Origin: Mytilus trossulus
Lineage: Eukaryota > Mollusca > Bivalvia > Mytilida > Mytilidae
Assembly: GCF_036588685.1 (NCBI RefSeq)
Contig: NC_086374.1
Location: 90,886,059 to 90,950,058, forward strand
DNA length: 64,000 nt
Reading direction: 5' to 3'
Part shown: positions 11,739 to 23,559 of the stretch, piece by piece
How positions within the stretch are numbered: position 1 is the stretch's first letter
Layout: each line of letters opens with the position of its first letter
Program-made: the position numbers and the translations under genes
The notes under the pieces: generated by a model
What the model saw: only the letters and a program-made list of their open reading frames with translations
Databases searched by the model: none
Told to the model about the DNA's origin: nothing

Positions 11739-13394
11739 TCAATCATAAGACAGACTGAATCTGGTTATGCTATTGCCACAGGCATCGCAAATAAAACCAT
11801 AAGATTCTTTATGTTTGTTAAAACAAATATGCCACGGCGTGTATCCTAGATCATCTTTTCTAACCAGTACTTTACTGTCCTGTCCATCTTTTGATATAAC
11901 TTTTACGCTACCAGATCCAACGTCTGCTACAATAATATTGCCATAAGTATCTACACAAAGTCCGTGCGGTCCTGATAAATCGTGTTTGTGTTGCCAGATC
12001 TGTTCACCTGATTCATTAACACAATATACTGTTTTACCATCATAGTCGCTATAAATTACTCTGTCTTTACAGTAAACAATGTGAAACAGAGGTGATTTAT
12101 TCTCAACTTGTATTGACTTCAGTGTGTTTCCCTCCAAGTCTACAATACGGATTTCATCCATATTCAAACCTACAGCCAATGAGCTATTACTAAATGATAA
12201 ACCAAAGCATGTTTTGTCTAATTTAATAACTTTTTTAACTGTTTCCTTCTTCATATTAAATATCTTTATATTACCATCACAAGTTACGGCAATATTGTCC
12301 AGATTAATCTGTGATACACTCCAGGCTTCACCAGATATAGGTAATTGTTTCTCAAGTTTGCCATCAGACGTAAGTAAGTAAGCTTTACCTCTCTGTTCAA
12401 CTAGTATTACTCTTTCATCCATTAGACAAATAATGTCACTAATATGCTTACTGACATTGATTGGTATTCTGGTCTCAATATTCATTGTCATGTTTTCTAT
12501 TTTAGATTTTTCTTGAAGTTCTATTTGTGCTTCCTTACTCACACATGTTTGCCTCTTCAAGGATATTTCTGTTTTAACAACCATCACTTCTCCAAAGGAT
12601 TTTATTACTTGTAACTCTTTGAGTATCTTTCCTAACTCACCATTTTGCTTTATCTTTATGCTTACCTCACTGGCTCTCTCACTGTCTTCAATTTCTTCAA
12701 CATATCTTTGACATTGATGAACTTTTTGTTCAATCTGATGTACTCCTAGAAAGGATTGGAGTTTTGAAGTTCGTTCTGTAACCTTCTTTAAATCATCTTG
12801 CATTTTCCTGAGTTTTATAGTTTTTTCTTCAATTTCAGTAATTAATCTTGTTAATTTTGATTTCTCCTGACCCCATACTGTATGTACTTCTTTACATAAC
12901 TTTTCCTCAAGATTGTCTAAATATTTATTGATTTCATTTCGAATTTGACTAACTGATTTCTTTATGCTTTCAGATTGTTTTTCTCCTCTTCTTATGTTTT
13001 CGGATTTGTTGTTTACCATTTCATCCAAGAAATTAGTGATAGATATTATACCTTTCTCTACAGATTCTTGCCATTTTTCAGTTTTGGTTTTCTCCACTAC
13101 ACTCCCCAAGCTTTTTATTCCAGTACACTTTGAATGACATTCATTACAGCAAGGCATTAAATGGTTTGGGCAGTACAAGTTGAACTTTTGACTATGCGCA
13201 TCACATTCTGTTTTGATCATTGTATATGTTTGAATATCGATGGTACTGTGATCACGTGATGATTCTGTTCTTTTGTGATGACTTGAACATGTTGAACATA
13301 ATCCTTCATCACAGTTGTTACACCAGATGTCAGCTTGAGTGTTTACTTTATCTTGTTTACATGGTCCGCATGTTACAGATTTACTTGATGCCAT
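11739..13394 (-). CDS. RING-less TRIM-like protein: two B-boxes, coiled coil, NHL/beta-propeller
   Basis: A 551-codon ORF in one exon. Residues 9-49 form B-box 1 (C9, C12, C25, C28, C33, C36, H40, H49) and residues 64-90 form B-box 2 (C64, H67, C75, H78, C83, C86). About 95-250 is charged, heptad-like coiled coil. About 300-551 contains beta-propeller/NHL-type blades such as SGPHGLCVDTYGNIIVADV. No RING precedes B-box 1, so direct E3 activity is not expected; the family's roles (scaffolds, RNA or ubiquitin-pathway adaptors, innate immunity) are known only in general, and this member's function is unknown. Related genes are greatly expanded in bivalves. The ATG has A at -3 and G at +4, and a TTTAG splice-acceptor-like site lies just before it, suggesting a 5' UTR intron. 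Decayed propeller fragments of a related gene lie at 54999-55537. Confidence 0.9.
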   Translation of the reverse strand: MASSKSVTCGPCKQDKVNTQADIWCNNCDEGLCSTCSSHHKRTESSRDHSTIDIQTYTMIKTECDAHSQKFNLYCPNHLMPCCNECHSKCTGIKSLGSVVEKTKTEKWQESVEKGIISITNFLDEMVNNKSENIRRGEKQSESIKKSVSQIRNEINKYLDNLEEKLCKEVHTVWGQEKSKLTRLITEIEEKTIKLRKMQDDLKKVTERTSKLQSFLGVHQIEQKVHQCQRYVEEIEDSERASEVSIKIKQNGELGKILKELQVIKSFGEVMVVKTEISLKRQTCVSKEAQIELQEKSKIENMTMNIETRIPINVSKHISDIICLMDERVILVEQRGKAYLLTSDGKLEKQLPISGEAWSVSQINLDNIAVTCDGNIKIFNMKKETVKKVIKLDKTCFGLSFSNSSLAVGLNMDEIRIVDLEGNTLKSIQVENKSPLFHIVYCKDRVIYSDYDGKTVYCVNESGEQIWQHKHDLSGPHGLCVDTYGNIIVADVGSGSVKVISKDGQDSKVLVRKDDLGYTPWHICFNKHKESYGFICDACGNSITRFSLSYD

Positions 13395-14585
13395 GATCTA
13401 AATATATATATATAACTTTGCCAACAGTTTACCTTAGTTTTATGGTAGATAATTATCAAAAGTACCAGGATATAATTTAACATCATCATCATATATTTGA
13501 AGCCTTATCTCTGATAGAATGAAAAAATAACGTGTTAAGTTTTTCTGTCTTTGTTGTGTATCACTTACTAGTATGAGGTGTTGGTTTAATACAGTTTAAA
13601 TGTAAGTTTTGGTTTGTTATCGTAAATTCAGGACATTTGTGTTTCCATGTGGAATTCATATTGCTGTTTTTTATTCACCAGTTTTGAATATCTTTTGCAC
13701 CCCCCACCCCCTTAATAAGTGTTTTTATATTCAATGTTTTAGTCAAATCAATCATTCAAATCATGTTAACATGGTTAAATATTGTATGGTTTGTCTTGTA
13801 GTTATGGTTAAACTGTAATTATTCTGCTCTGGTACGGGCACTAAGATAAGTCATTAAAATTATGTGTACATGTTGTATTATTCAAATTTTGAGATTTTAC
13901 ATTTTGTCAAGGCGGAACCTAATATAGCTTGTTATTATAGAATAGGCTTAACTTTGCTCATCACCTACGCCGGTAAAGTAATGTCAGGAGGCTTCTTTTT
14001 TTAAATAAAAAAGTTTTTTTTCATCATTTATTAACCTAATAGCACATGAACAAATTATGTAAATTTTTCATAAGGCTGAACAAAATAATTTATCTTTACA
14101 ATATGATAGTTCCTCCTATTCTCCACTTCCCAATCCAATGCGAGCTCTCCCTTTTAAGTTATTTGAATTAATAAAGCTAACTTGAATTGTAAATAAATAT
14201 ACATCTTTGAATATAAACAATGGAAACTTACTGTTTATATGGCACAAATCAAATCATTATCTAAAATGTCGGCCTACCAGGAAGTGAGTTAGGACGAGTT
14301 TATACCTGTTCTATGTCAATTTAACTATTGTAAGTTTATTGTCTTAATTTTGTATGCCATAACCATTTAATGTAAATGTGTTTGTGCGAATAAAATATTG
14401 TCTATTGTCTATATTGTCTATTGTTATTGATAATATTTAAATGACACTTGTAAATAATACTGTACTAGATAACTATTAAACTTGAGAATACTGATAGGTA
14501 CCTTTATAGAAATATTGAAACGTATTTATAGAAATATTTCAACTTAATAGTCAGTGTATTGGATCATATCTAACTTTGTTGTGCA
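13395..14585. other. 5' flank of the B-box gene and noncoding DNA
   Basis: A short (TA)n tract occurs next to the gene start (about 13399-13412). No further gene is supported; small plus-strand ORFs have no recognisable homology. Microsatellite-like TCTATTGTCTATATTGTCTA lies at about 14399-14425. Confidence 0.5.
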
Positions 14586-14825
14586 TGTTGTGTTTAATGC
14601 TTTATTTACCATTGGCTGTTTTCTCTGTTTAATGCTATATTTACCATTGACTGATTTTTCTGTTTAATGCTTTGTTTACCATTGATTGATTTCTCTGTTT
14701 AATGCTACATTTACCATTGACTGTTTTCTGTGTTTAATGCCATACTTTCGATGTTTAATGCTTTATTTACCATTGACTGTTTCTTTGTTTAATGCTATAT
14801 TTACCATTGACTATTTTCCCTGTTC

Positions 14826-15587
14826 TAAATAATAAGGATGTTCTTATCCCAAGCATAAAATAACGCCGTATTTGGCACAACCTTTTTTAACTTTTGATCT
14901 TCAGTGCTGTACAAATTTGTACTTTTTTTTCACTTTCGATCTTTTATATCTAGGCGTCACTGGTGAGTCTTGTGTTGACGAGGCGCGTTTTTGACGTATT
15001 GAATTTTAAACCTGATTCTTTTTGTTATCTATTAATCATGTGTTTTTTTGGCTAATATGTTCTCCTATTTATTTGTATTGTAGTCCTGTAATATTATGTT
15101 GTCATTTCAATGTTATATTTAACTTTGCCATTAAAATGCGAGGTTTGGCATGCCACAAAACCAGGTTCAGTGCGAGGTTTGGCATGCCACAAAACCAGGT
15201 TCAACCCACCATTTTTATTCCCCTTTAAAAATGTCCTGTACCAAGTCAGGAAGATGGCCATTGTTATTTTATTGTTCGTGTCTGTGTGTGTTGCATCTTA
15301 ATGTTGTGTCGTTTGTTTTCTCTTATTTTTGAGATATTAAGATAAGACGTGGCACGGTACTTGTTTATCTCAAATTCGTGTATTTGGTTTAGATGTTATG
15401 TTGATTGTTCTCGTGGGATTTTGTCTGATGCTTGGTCCGTTTCTGTGTGTGTTGCGTTTCGGTGTTGTGTCGTTGTTCTCCTCTTATATTTAATGCGTTT
15501 CGCTCGGTTTTAGTTTGTTACCCCGATTTTGTTTTTTGTCCATGGATTTTTGAGTTTTGAACAGCGGTATACTACTGTTGCCTTTAT
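14826..15587 (+). mobile_element. Dispersed repeat inserted into the 35-bp minisatellite; carries a decayed hammerhead
   Basis: The left part (14840-14995) aligns along its length with the reverse complement of the hammerhead repeat at 47160-47350: a CTTATCCCA segment, then TTTGGCACAAC, then GCGTCACTGGTGAGTC. The right part (about 15000-15587) is the same family as the minus-strand repeat at 54365-54950; both end in a CAGCGGTATACTACTGTTGCC-like block. A perfect 32-bp tandem pair containing GAGGTTTGGCATGCCACAAA lies at about 15138-15202. No coding capacity. Confidence 0.6.
14954..14998 (+). ncRNA. Degenerate type I hammerhead ribozyme
   Basis: Order of parts matches a hammerhead: stem I GCGTCA, core CUGGUGA (consensus CUGAUGA, so A6 is G), stem II GTC...GAC, core GAGG (consensus GAAA), a short stem III region, then the stem I partner TGACGT. 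Both core changes should abolish cleavage. The stem I arms pair perfectly (GCGUCA/UGACGU), where the other copies in this window have a U-G wobble. Confidence 0.55.
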
Positions 15588-16075
15588 TTATGCTATATTT
15601 ACCAATGACTGTTTTCTCTGTTTATTGCTATATTTACCATTGACTGTTTTCTCTGTTGAATGCTATATTTATCATTGACTGTTTTTTCTGTTTAATGCTT
15701 TATTTACAATTGACTGTTTTCTCTGTTTAATGCTTTATTTAACATTGACTGTTTTCTCTGTATAATGTTATATTAACAATTGACTGTTTTCTCTGTTTAA
15801 TGCTATATTTACCATCGACTGTTTTTCTGTTTAATGCTATATTTACCATTGAATATTTTCTCTGTTTAATGCTATATTTACCATTGAGTATTTGTTCTGT
15901 TTAATGCTGTATTTACCATTGATTGTTTTCTCAGTTTAATGCTTTATTTACCAATGACTGTTTTCTCTGTTTAATGCTATATTTACAATTGACTGTTTTC
16001 TCTGTAATGCTATATTTACCATTGGCTATTTTCTCTGTTTAATGCTATATTTACCATTGGCTGTTTTTTTTTCGG

Positions 16076-16835
16076 ATACTTTACTTGATTGATGAAGAAC
16101 CAACGTTTTTTCGCAGATGAATACGCTTGCAACTGGCTTAATGTTGTTTTTTTAGACAAATATAAGTTAGTACTTGTGCTATGTGCTGTTCCAATGAATC
16201 AAACCCTTTCAAACTTATTCTGAGTATGTCAATGGAGTGCTGTTAAACCACTTTCCCTCTCGCATTAAAGTTTAAGATCGCCACATTATATATGTGACAG
16301 GAACATTTAATTTGGGTTGTCATTAGTTGCCACCTGTCATGTCTATTTAAATTTTGCTGTTCTTTTTTCTTTTTATCCTATTTAAAGTCGTAGGTTTTTG
16401 TCGTTTGGATTGTTTTACACTTGTTCATGTTTATACCATACTATAATGGTACATGTATATGTTCAGTAATAGGATTCTTTTAATGAGACTTAAATTGATA
16501 AGGGGTGAAAACTGTGAAAAGAGTAAATTACAATAAAAATGGTATTCTTTTGTAATTCTTGCTACAACAATTACTACTAAAGTATAAAATTTGTTGAAAG
16601 AAATAAAAAAAATCTTAAATAATCTGTGAAACTAGGTGCGTTACAATATGTATTCTTACTGAGCTCATTAAGTTTTGAATCGACTTTTGAATGATATAGG
16701 CCTTACGCCTTAACAGTAAATATAATGTTCTCAAGAGGACACACATGGGATCGAACCAATGGTCTGCCGCTTTAAGTCAAACATCCTCTTCGAAATCACC
16801 TACATTGTTCGATGTGGTCGCTCAGTATTTAATAG
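16076..16835. other. Noncoding spacer between two minisatellites
   Basis: No gene or clear repeat seen; AT-rich with stops in all frames. Confidence 0.5.
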
Positions 16836-17765
16836 TTGTCAGAGATGACCATAAATATAAGCCACTATCCAGTTTTCATAGATAACTATAAATATAAGAC
16901 CCTATTCATTTTTCAGAGATGACCATAGATATTAACCACTATCCAGTTTCAGAGATGACCGTAGATATAAGTCACTATCCAGTTTTCAGAAATAATCATA
17001 GATATTAACCACTATCCAGTTTTCAGAGATGACAATAGATATTAGTTACTATCCAGTTTTCAGAGATGACCAAATATATTAGTCACTATCCAGTTTTCCG
17101 AGATGACCATAAATATTAACCACTATCCAGTTTTCAGAGATGACCATATATATTAGTCACTATCCAGTTTTCAGAGATGACCATAGATATTAACCACTAT
17201 CCAGTTTTTCAGAGATGACCATAGATATTAGCCATTATCCAGTTTTCAGAGATGACCATAAATATTAACAACTATCAAGTTTTCATAGATGACCATAATT
17301 ATTAGTCACTATTCAGTTTTCAGAGATGACCATATATATTAGCCACTATCCAGTTTTCAGAGTTGACCATAAATATAAGTCACTATCTAGTTTTCAGAAA
17401 TGACCATGGATATTAACCACTATCCAGTTTTCAGAGATGACCATATATTTTAGTCACTATCCAGTTTTCAGAGATGACCAAAGATATTAGTCACAATCCA
17501 GTTTTCCGAGATGACCATAGATATTAACCACTGTCCAGTGTTCAGCGATGACCATATATATCAACCATTCTCCAGGTTTCAGAGAGGACCATATATATCA
17601 ACCACTAACCAGCTTCAGAGATGACCATAGATATTAGCCACTATCGAGTTTTCAGAGTTGACCATAAATATAAGCCACTATCCAGTTTTCAGAAATAAAA
17701 ACATATTAGGCAGTGTCCAATTTTCAGAGATAACCATAAATATTAGCCACTGTCCAGTTCTCTAT
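16836..17765. repeat. 37-bp minisatellite, about 25 units
   Basis: Unit approximately CCACTATCCAGTTTTCAGAG then ATGACCATAGATATTAA. Units vary by point changes and small indels and become more diverged after 17520. Not coding. Confidence 0.9.
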
Positions 17766-18309
17766 TTTCTCGAAAGTGACATAACCGAATGCGACATCAC
17801 ATGATGTACTGCATAAACAGCAAGAACGATGCAAATATTTGAGAAGAAACTACTTTCCAAGGACATACCATTGCTCTTAGTTACGTATTGATGTGTCTGG
17901 ACTATTTTTCAATTTTGTTTGGAATTGTCTGGTTTTCTTCAGTTGTGGTTGGGTTAACTGCTTTTAATAACGACACACTTAATTTTTCTACGTCAGAGAT
18001 TATATCAATCTAACCCTGTGTCTGTCAGTGTAAGAATTCGGTCACAGAACACATAAAATTTTCAATCTTTATGGGTTGATTTAACAAAGATAAATAAAAT
18101 CGTATAGATATACAAAAGGAAAATGAGATTGTTAAATCAGATGTATGCCTTTTTGTGCTTCTTTGCTTTTATAGTGATTAATATGTATATGTTGACTGCT
18201 GTAGCTCTATTTTTGACATTTTTTCTTTTGTGTCCGTTTTTTTCGTTTACATATCCAAGGATTTGTATAATCTTACTACTATGACGCATCGATGTCAATA
18301 ATTATATTT
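17766..18309. other. Noncoding spacer
   Basis: No gene supported. AT-rich with scattered stops. Confidence 0.4.
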
Positions 18310-18540
18310 GATGCGACTTTCATACAAGTGAGAGGTTTAGCTAGCTATTAAACCATGGTCAATCCACCATTACAAAATGCCTGTACCATGTCAGGAATAT
18401 GACAGTTGTTATCCATTGATTTGATGTTTTAAGCTTTTGATTTTGCCATTTGATTAGGGTCTTTCCTTTTTGAATTTTCTTCAGAGTTTAATACTTTTCA
18501 GATTTTTCTTTTTGGTATGTTCTTCCCTTTTTAATATGTT
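18310..18540 (+). repeat. Dispersed mussel-type repeat
   Basis: Contains GCCTGTACCATGTCAGGAAT followed by ATGACAGTTGTTATCCATTG and TTTTGATTTTGCCATTTGAT. The same family is present inverted at 1935-2225. I recognise it as a very common mussel repeat; that recognition is from memory. Confidence 0.55.
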
Positions 18541-18579
18541 AAATGTGATACATGTATTATAGATTATGGTCATGGTGTT

Positions 18580-19262
18580 GCATAGAACAAATGGACACAC
18601 TTAAGCGCTTTTTACATGTCTGAATTTGGATTAAAATATTTGACACACAGAATAGGTTTCTGACAAAGAATAACTGTAGTTAAAGAACTTAGAATTTGTT
18701 AAATGATTTGAATTTATATTTAATTTTTTGCTTTTGTGCAATACCATGCTGTTGCTTATTACCTCCAGACCCAAATATTTGTAGAAACTCTTTGAAATAT
18801 CTGAAACATTAAGAAAAAATTGCAAATCCTAGCCATCCCTTTGTAGTATAGAAAAATGTGGAATAATTTCAGAGAGATCTATAAAACATTCCACAAGTAA
18901 TTGTCTGGAAACTACTAAAAAGCTTATTTGGGTCCCTTTTTCTTAAACTGTTGGGACCATACTCCCCAAATTCAATCCCAAACTTCCTTTGGTGGTTAAA
19001 AACCTTGTGTTTGAATTTCAAAGATTTCTATTTACTTATACTAAAATTATTGTCAAGAAACAAAATGTCTGCAGAAAAACGCCGACGAAGGCAACAAAAT
19101 ACCATTATATGACAGCAAAATTGCAGTTGTATAAAAAGTTTAGGGAAATTTTTATGGAAATCTGTAAATTTGTTGGGTTTATGATATAAATTATGACTTG
19201 GATGAAGAGTTGTCTCATTGGCACTCATACCACATCTTCCTATATCTATTCTTAAATGTTCC
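18580..19262. repeat. Diverged partial copy of the 20.98-28.28 kb element, plus a common repeat tail
   Basis: 18590-18680 resembles the start of the nested element (TTGACACA...AGGTTTCTGACA, compare 21095-21130). 18925-19060 resembles its 125-bp tandem unit (TTATTTGGGTCCC ... CTGTTGGGACCA ... ATAGATTTCTATTTACTTA-like, compare 27720-27850). 19200-19255 carries GTTGTCTCATTGGCACTCAT, also seen at 57355-57385. Confidence 0.55.
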
Positions 19263-19735
19263 ACTTTTTCATTGATTTGAGGCTTACAAGTTTTTTCTTA
19301 ACATGTGAATGAAACGAATACAGAGGAAGACTGACCTATATCTTTGGTCTAATAAACATTAAGATTCACTCTCTTTTTTTCATAATGTAAGATTTTATTT
19401 TTATTAATGTTTACAATTAGAAATGTCTAATATTTTTTCTGCCTAAGGAATAACATAAACTAGAGGCTCTAAAGAGCCTGCGTCACTCACCTTGGTCTAT
19501 GTGTATATTAAACAAAGGAAGCAGATGGATTCATGACAAAATTGTGTTTTGGTGATGGTAATGTGTTTGTACATTTTACTTTACTAAATAGTCTTGCTGC
19601 TTACAATTATCTCTATCTAAATGAAATTGGCCCAGTAGTTTCAGTGGACAAGGTTAACAAAAATTTCCAAATTTTTGAAAAATTGTTAAAAATTGAGTAT
19701 AAAGGACAATAACTCCTTAGGGGGTCAATTGACCA

Positions 19736-19840
19736 TTTCGGGCCAGGTGAGCTAAAAAATGTGATACACACTGAATAACCTGCTACTCAGGTTATCTAAA
19801 AGTGTGCACCACATTTTTTAGCTCACCTGGCCCGAAGGGC
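19736..19840. repeat. Inverted repeat (hairpin) within the composite element
   Basis: GGGCCAGGTGAGCTAAAAAA and its inverted partner TTTTTTAGCTCACCTGGCCC bracket about 55 bp that contains a second small palindrome (ATAACCTG...CAGGTTAT). It is followed by a run of GTCGTC/GTCCGTC simple repeats at 19868-19895. It may mark the boundary between two repeat modules. Confidence 0.7.
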
Positions 19841-19900
19841 CAAGTGAGCTTTTCCCATCACTTTGCGTCCGTCGTCTGTCGTCGTCCGTCGTCGTTAACT

Positions 19901-20983
19901 TTTACAAAAATCTTCTCCTCTGAAACTACTGGACCAAATTTAACCAAACTTGGCCACAATCATCATTTGGGTATCTAGTTTGAAAATTGTGTCCGGTGAC
20001 CGGCCCAATCAACCAAGATGGCCGCCATGGCTAAACTAGAACATAGGGGTAAAATGCCGTTTTTGGCTTATAACTCAAAAACCAAAGCATTTAGAGCAAA
20101 TCTGACGGTATTAAATTGTTCATCAGGTAAAGATCTATCTGTCCTGAAATTTTCAGATGAATTTGGCAACCCATTGTTGGGTTGCTGCCCCTGAATTAGT
20201 AATTTTGAGGAAATTTTGCTGTTTTTGGTTATTATCTTGAATATTATTATAGATAGAGATAAACTATAAACAGCAATAATGTTCAGCAAAGTAAGATTTA
20301 CAAATAAGTCAACATGATCGAAATGGTCAGTTGACCCATTTAGGAGTTATTGCCCTTTATGGTCAATTTTTTACCATTTTTCGTAAATCTTAGTTATGTT
20401 TTACAAAAATCTTCTCCTCTGAAACTGCTGGGCCAAATTTAACCAAACTTGGCCAAAATCATCATTGGGGTATCTTGTTTGAAAATTGTGTCCGGTGACC
20501 CGCCCAACCAATCAAGATGGCCGCCATGGCTAAAAATAGAACATAGGGGGAAAATGCAGTTTTTGGCTTATAACTCAAAAACCAAAGCATTTAGAGCAAA
20601 TCTGACGGTGTTAAATTGTTCATCAGGCAAAGATCTATCTGCCCTGAAATTTTGAGATATGAATCCGACAACCCATTGTTGGGTTGCTGCCCCTCAATTG
20701 GTAATTTTAAGGAAATTTTACTGTTTTTGGTTATTATCTTGAATATTATTATAGATGGAGATAAACTGTAGACAGCAATAATGTTCAGCAAAGTAAGATT
20801 TACAAATAAGTCAACATGACCGAAATGGTCAGTTGACCCGTTTAGGAGATATTGCCCTTTATAGTCAATTTTTAACCATTTTTCATAAATCTTAGTAATC
20901 TTTTACAAAAATCTTTTCTGAAACAACTGGGCCAAATTTAACCAATCTTGGCCACAACTATCATTGAGGTATTTAGGTTAAAC
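19901..20983. repeat. 500-bp tandem units 1, 2 and start of 3
   Basis: Units begin TTTACAAAAATCTTCTCCTC at 19901 and 20400 and a diverged TTTTACAAAAATCTTTTCTG at 20902 (periods about 499 and 502). Unit 3 breaks at about 20983 and resumes at about 28282. Confidence 0.85.
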
Positions 20984-21413
20984 CAGATGCTCCGCAGGGC
21001 GTAGCTTTATACGACCGCAGAGGTTGAACCCTGAACGGTTGGGGCAAGTATGGACACAACATTCAAGCTGGATTCCGCTCTAAATTTGGATTGTGATAAA
21101 ATAGTTGACACAGCATAGGTTTCTGACACAGAATGAATGTATTCAAATGAACTTAAAAATTTTGTTTTCTCTTAGAGCAATTCACTATGCTGTTGAATAT
21201 TAATCCTCTCAAAAAAATGTTTGAAGAAATTTTCTTTTTATTTATGAAATTTCAAATGAGAAAAATTGAACCCTAATCTCAATTAAAATTTCTAATGGAG
21301 TTTGCAACAATAACTACTCATTTAAATACATCATAAAATATTAAGATGTAAAAAAACTGCTTGTTATCACTGAATGGTAAAGATTATTTAAATTTATCAG
21401 TTGGTAGTAAAAA

Positions 21414-21422
21414 GTGAATATA
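21414..21422 (+). repeat. 5' target-site duplication of the LINE
   Basis: GTGAATATA, matched by 23141-23149 directly after the poly(A). Including the preceding A run the match may reach 14 bp. Confidence 0.8.
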
Positions 21423-22937
21423 ATTGAGGGAATCAACTGGAGTAATGGACCAGTTAAAACTCTTGGCATATACTTTGGGCATTGTAGGGAGGAATGTGAA
21501 AAATTAAATTGGGAAAATAAAATAGAAAAGATGAATAAATTATTTTGTTCATGGCAAAAAAAAAATCTTACTATTTTGGGAAAAATTTTGATAATCAAAA
21601 CACTAATTGTGCCCATTTTTACTTTTGTGGGATCTGCCTGCATAGTTCCAGAAAAATATTTAAAAGAAATAGAAAAAAGTTGTTTTAAATTTGTTTGGGA
21701 TAATAAACCTGATAAAGTAAAAAGAAATTCAATTATTGGTCCATATGAACAGGGGGGATTAAATATGATAGATATAAGGAGTTATTTCACTGCTTTAAAA
21801 GCTAGTTGGGTAAAAAGATTAGTAAATGATTCTGAAGGAGGTTGGAAAATTATACCTCAGCACTATTTTTATAATTTTGGGTCAAATTGGTTAGTGTTTC
21901 AGACAAACAGTGGGGATAAGCCAGACGAAAGCATTGCACACATCCCAGATTTTTATAAAGATATCATAAAATGTTGGAAATTAACTGGTGGAGGTCTAAC
22001 AAAAAAGCCAGATACATTTACAGATATAAGAAAACAAATATTATGGAACAATAAATTTATTAAATTTGAAAATAAAGCTATATTTTTCAAAAACTGGATT
22101 AAAAGCGATCTTATTTATGTAAATGATATCATAGATGAAAAAGGCTGTATTTCTCAAGACATCATTTTAAATAAACTAAATAATAAATCAAACTGGATAG
22201 CTGAAATTAATTTAGTAAAGAGATCAATACCAAAAGATTGGGCAGTAATTTTAAAATCGGAAAACTCTATAAAAAGTATTGTTAATATAAAAAGAAACCA
22301 ATTTATATTGGAAGGTTTACCTATAAAATTAGAATCACTATCGAATAAACTTTTATACAAGTCTCTTATAAATAAAAAATTTGAACCAGCTATTGGACCA
22401 AAAAAATGGCTACGTATATTTAATATAGATGATGTATTATATCAAAACAATTTAAACAATTTTTTATTCAGATATTTAAAAGAAAATAAACTTAAAATTT
22501 TCAGATGGAAATTACTACAACATATTCTACCTACAAAGAAACTTTTATGCAGGTGGAAAATTGTAACCAATAGCTCTTGTAATTTTTGTACACAGGAAGA
22601 GGATTATGATCACTTCTTTATACTGTGTCCGTATTTAAAACTTTTTTGGAATAAAATAGATCAAGTTTTAAAGAACAGTAAAATAATGTTTAAGATAAAA
22701 CTAAGACACTTGGTAATTGGATATAAAACTTCTGACGAAGAATATTTTGACTTTAACTATTTTTTAACAATTGTTGGTTTTTCAATTTATAAAGCCTATT
22801 ACATATCTGATCAAAAGACGAAAAAAGTCAATGTTTTCTCAATTTTTCTCAATGAGTTCATTAGAAGAGTATGTTTAAAAATTAAAAGTAATTTTTTAGC
22901 AACTATTAGAAAACATATGAATAGTCATACTAAGTGA
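21414..22937 (+). pseudogene. C-terminal fragment of an L1/Tx1-like LINE ORF2
   Basis: About 507 open codons with no true start: the frame opens inside the target duplication (GTG) and no RT catalytic motif remains. Visible features are the KTLGIYFG segment just after the lost palm domain, a tryptophan-rich LINE C-terminal region (WQKKNLTILGKILIIK, KFVWDNKPDKVKR, GGLNMIDI) and a terminal zinc knuckle CNFC...HFFILC at about residues 397-414. This arrangement is known from L1/Tx1-group ORF2 proteins. It cannot retrotranspose alone. Confidence 0.8.
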
Positions 22938-23140
22938 TATTATTTAATATATATTTGATATACAAATGTAATATATATTTGATATACAAATGTAATATGT
23001 ATTTTACAACTATTCACTACCCTGAGTGATTAGTCGATTGTAACAGGGAACATCAGGAGGAGCTTGGACTCCTGAAGGATATTGTAACAAGCCAATATTT
23101 GAAATAAATATTATATTATGTTGTTAAAAAAAAAAAAAAA
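21423..23140 (+). mobile_element. 5'-truncated LINE insertion with poly(A) and target duplication
   Basis: Contains the C-terminal part of an ORF2-like protein, a 3' UTR (about 22938-23125) with a direct repeat containing TTTGATATACAAATGTAATA, and a 15-base poly(A) at 23126-23140. Flanked by GTGAATATA on both sides. The clean target duplication and open frame indicate a fairly recent insertion. Confidence 0.85.
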
Positions 23141-23149
23141 GTGAATATA

Positions 23150-23440
23150 CATTGTATATTGTATATAACAAAGATTTAAGTTGATTCTGGACAAAGAAAG
23201 ATAACTCCAATTAAAAAAAAATCTTGCAGATATTTCTTGCTTACTATACTGGACAAAGAAAGATAACTCTTAATTAAAAAAAAATTTGCTATTTCACAAT
23301 ATTGTGAAATTAGATATTTCTTGCCATTGCACAATACTGTGCAATTGAAAAGACTTGCTATTGCACAATACTTAATATAATAATTTTAGATCCTGATTTG
23401 GACCAACTTGAAAACTGGGCCCATAATCAATCAAAGCGCG
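23150..23440. repeat. Part of the nested element with short tandem/palindromic motifs
   Basis: GGACAAAGAAAGATAACTC occurs twice (23190 and 23251). TTGCACAATACTGTGCAA-type palindromes occur at about 23327 and 23351, with a related TTTCACAATATTGTGAAA at 23283-23302. No gene. Confidence 0.6.
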
Positions 23441-23559
23441 AAAGCGCTGTAAAGGCAGTTAATTACAGGTTGTGTGTATTTCTAGTCCAGTTATATCATT
23501 ATCTTCCATAGAACAGAGGTGGTTTGTAGAATTTAAGACATTAGAATATATTTGAAGGG

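Larger units (their letters stand above)
14586..16075. repeat. 35-bp minisatellite, split by an insertion
   Basis: Unit TTTAATGCTATATTTACCAT then TGACTGTTTTCTCTG (35 bp). About 6-7 units at 14586-14825 and about 14 at 15588-16070. The interruption (14826-15587) is a dispersed repeat unrelated to the array. Variation among units is mostly single-base. Confidence 0.9.

Noticed and set aside
16836-17765. CRISPR-like regular spacing of repeats
   Set aside because: Whole 37-bp units repeat with no unique spacers, and the context is eukaryotic; it is a minisatellite. The same holds for 33346-34065.
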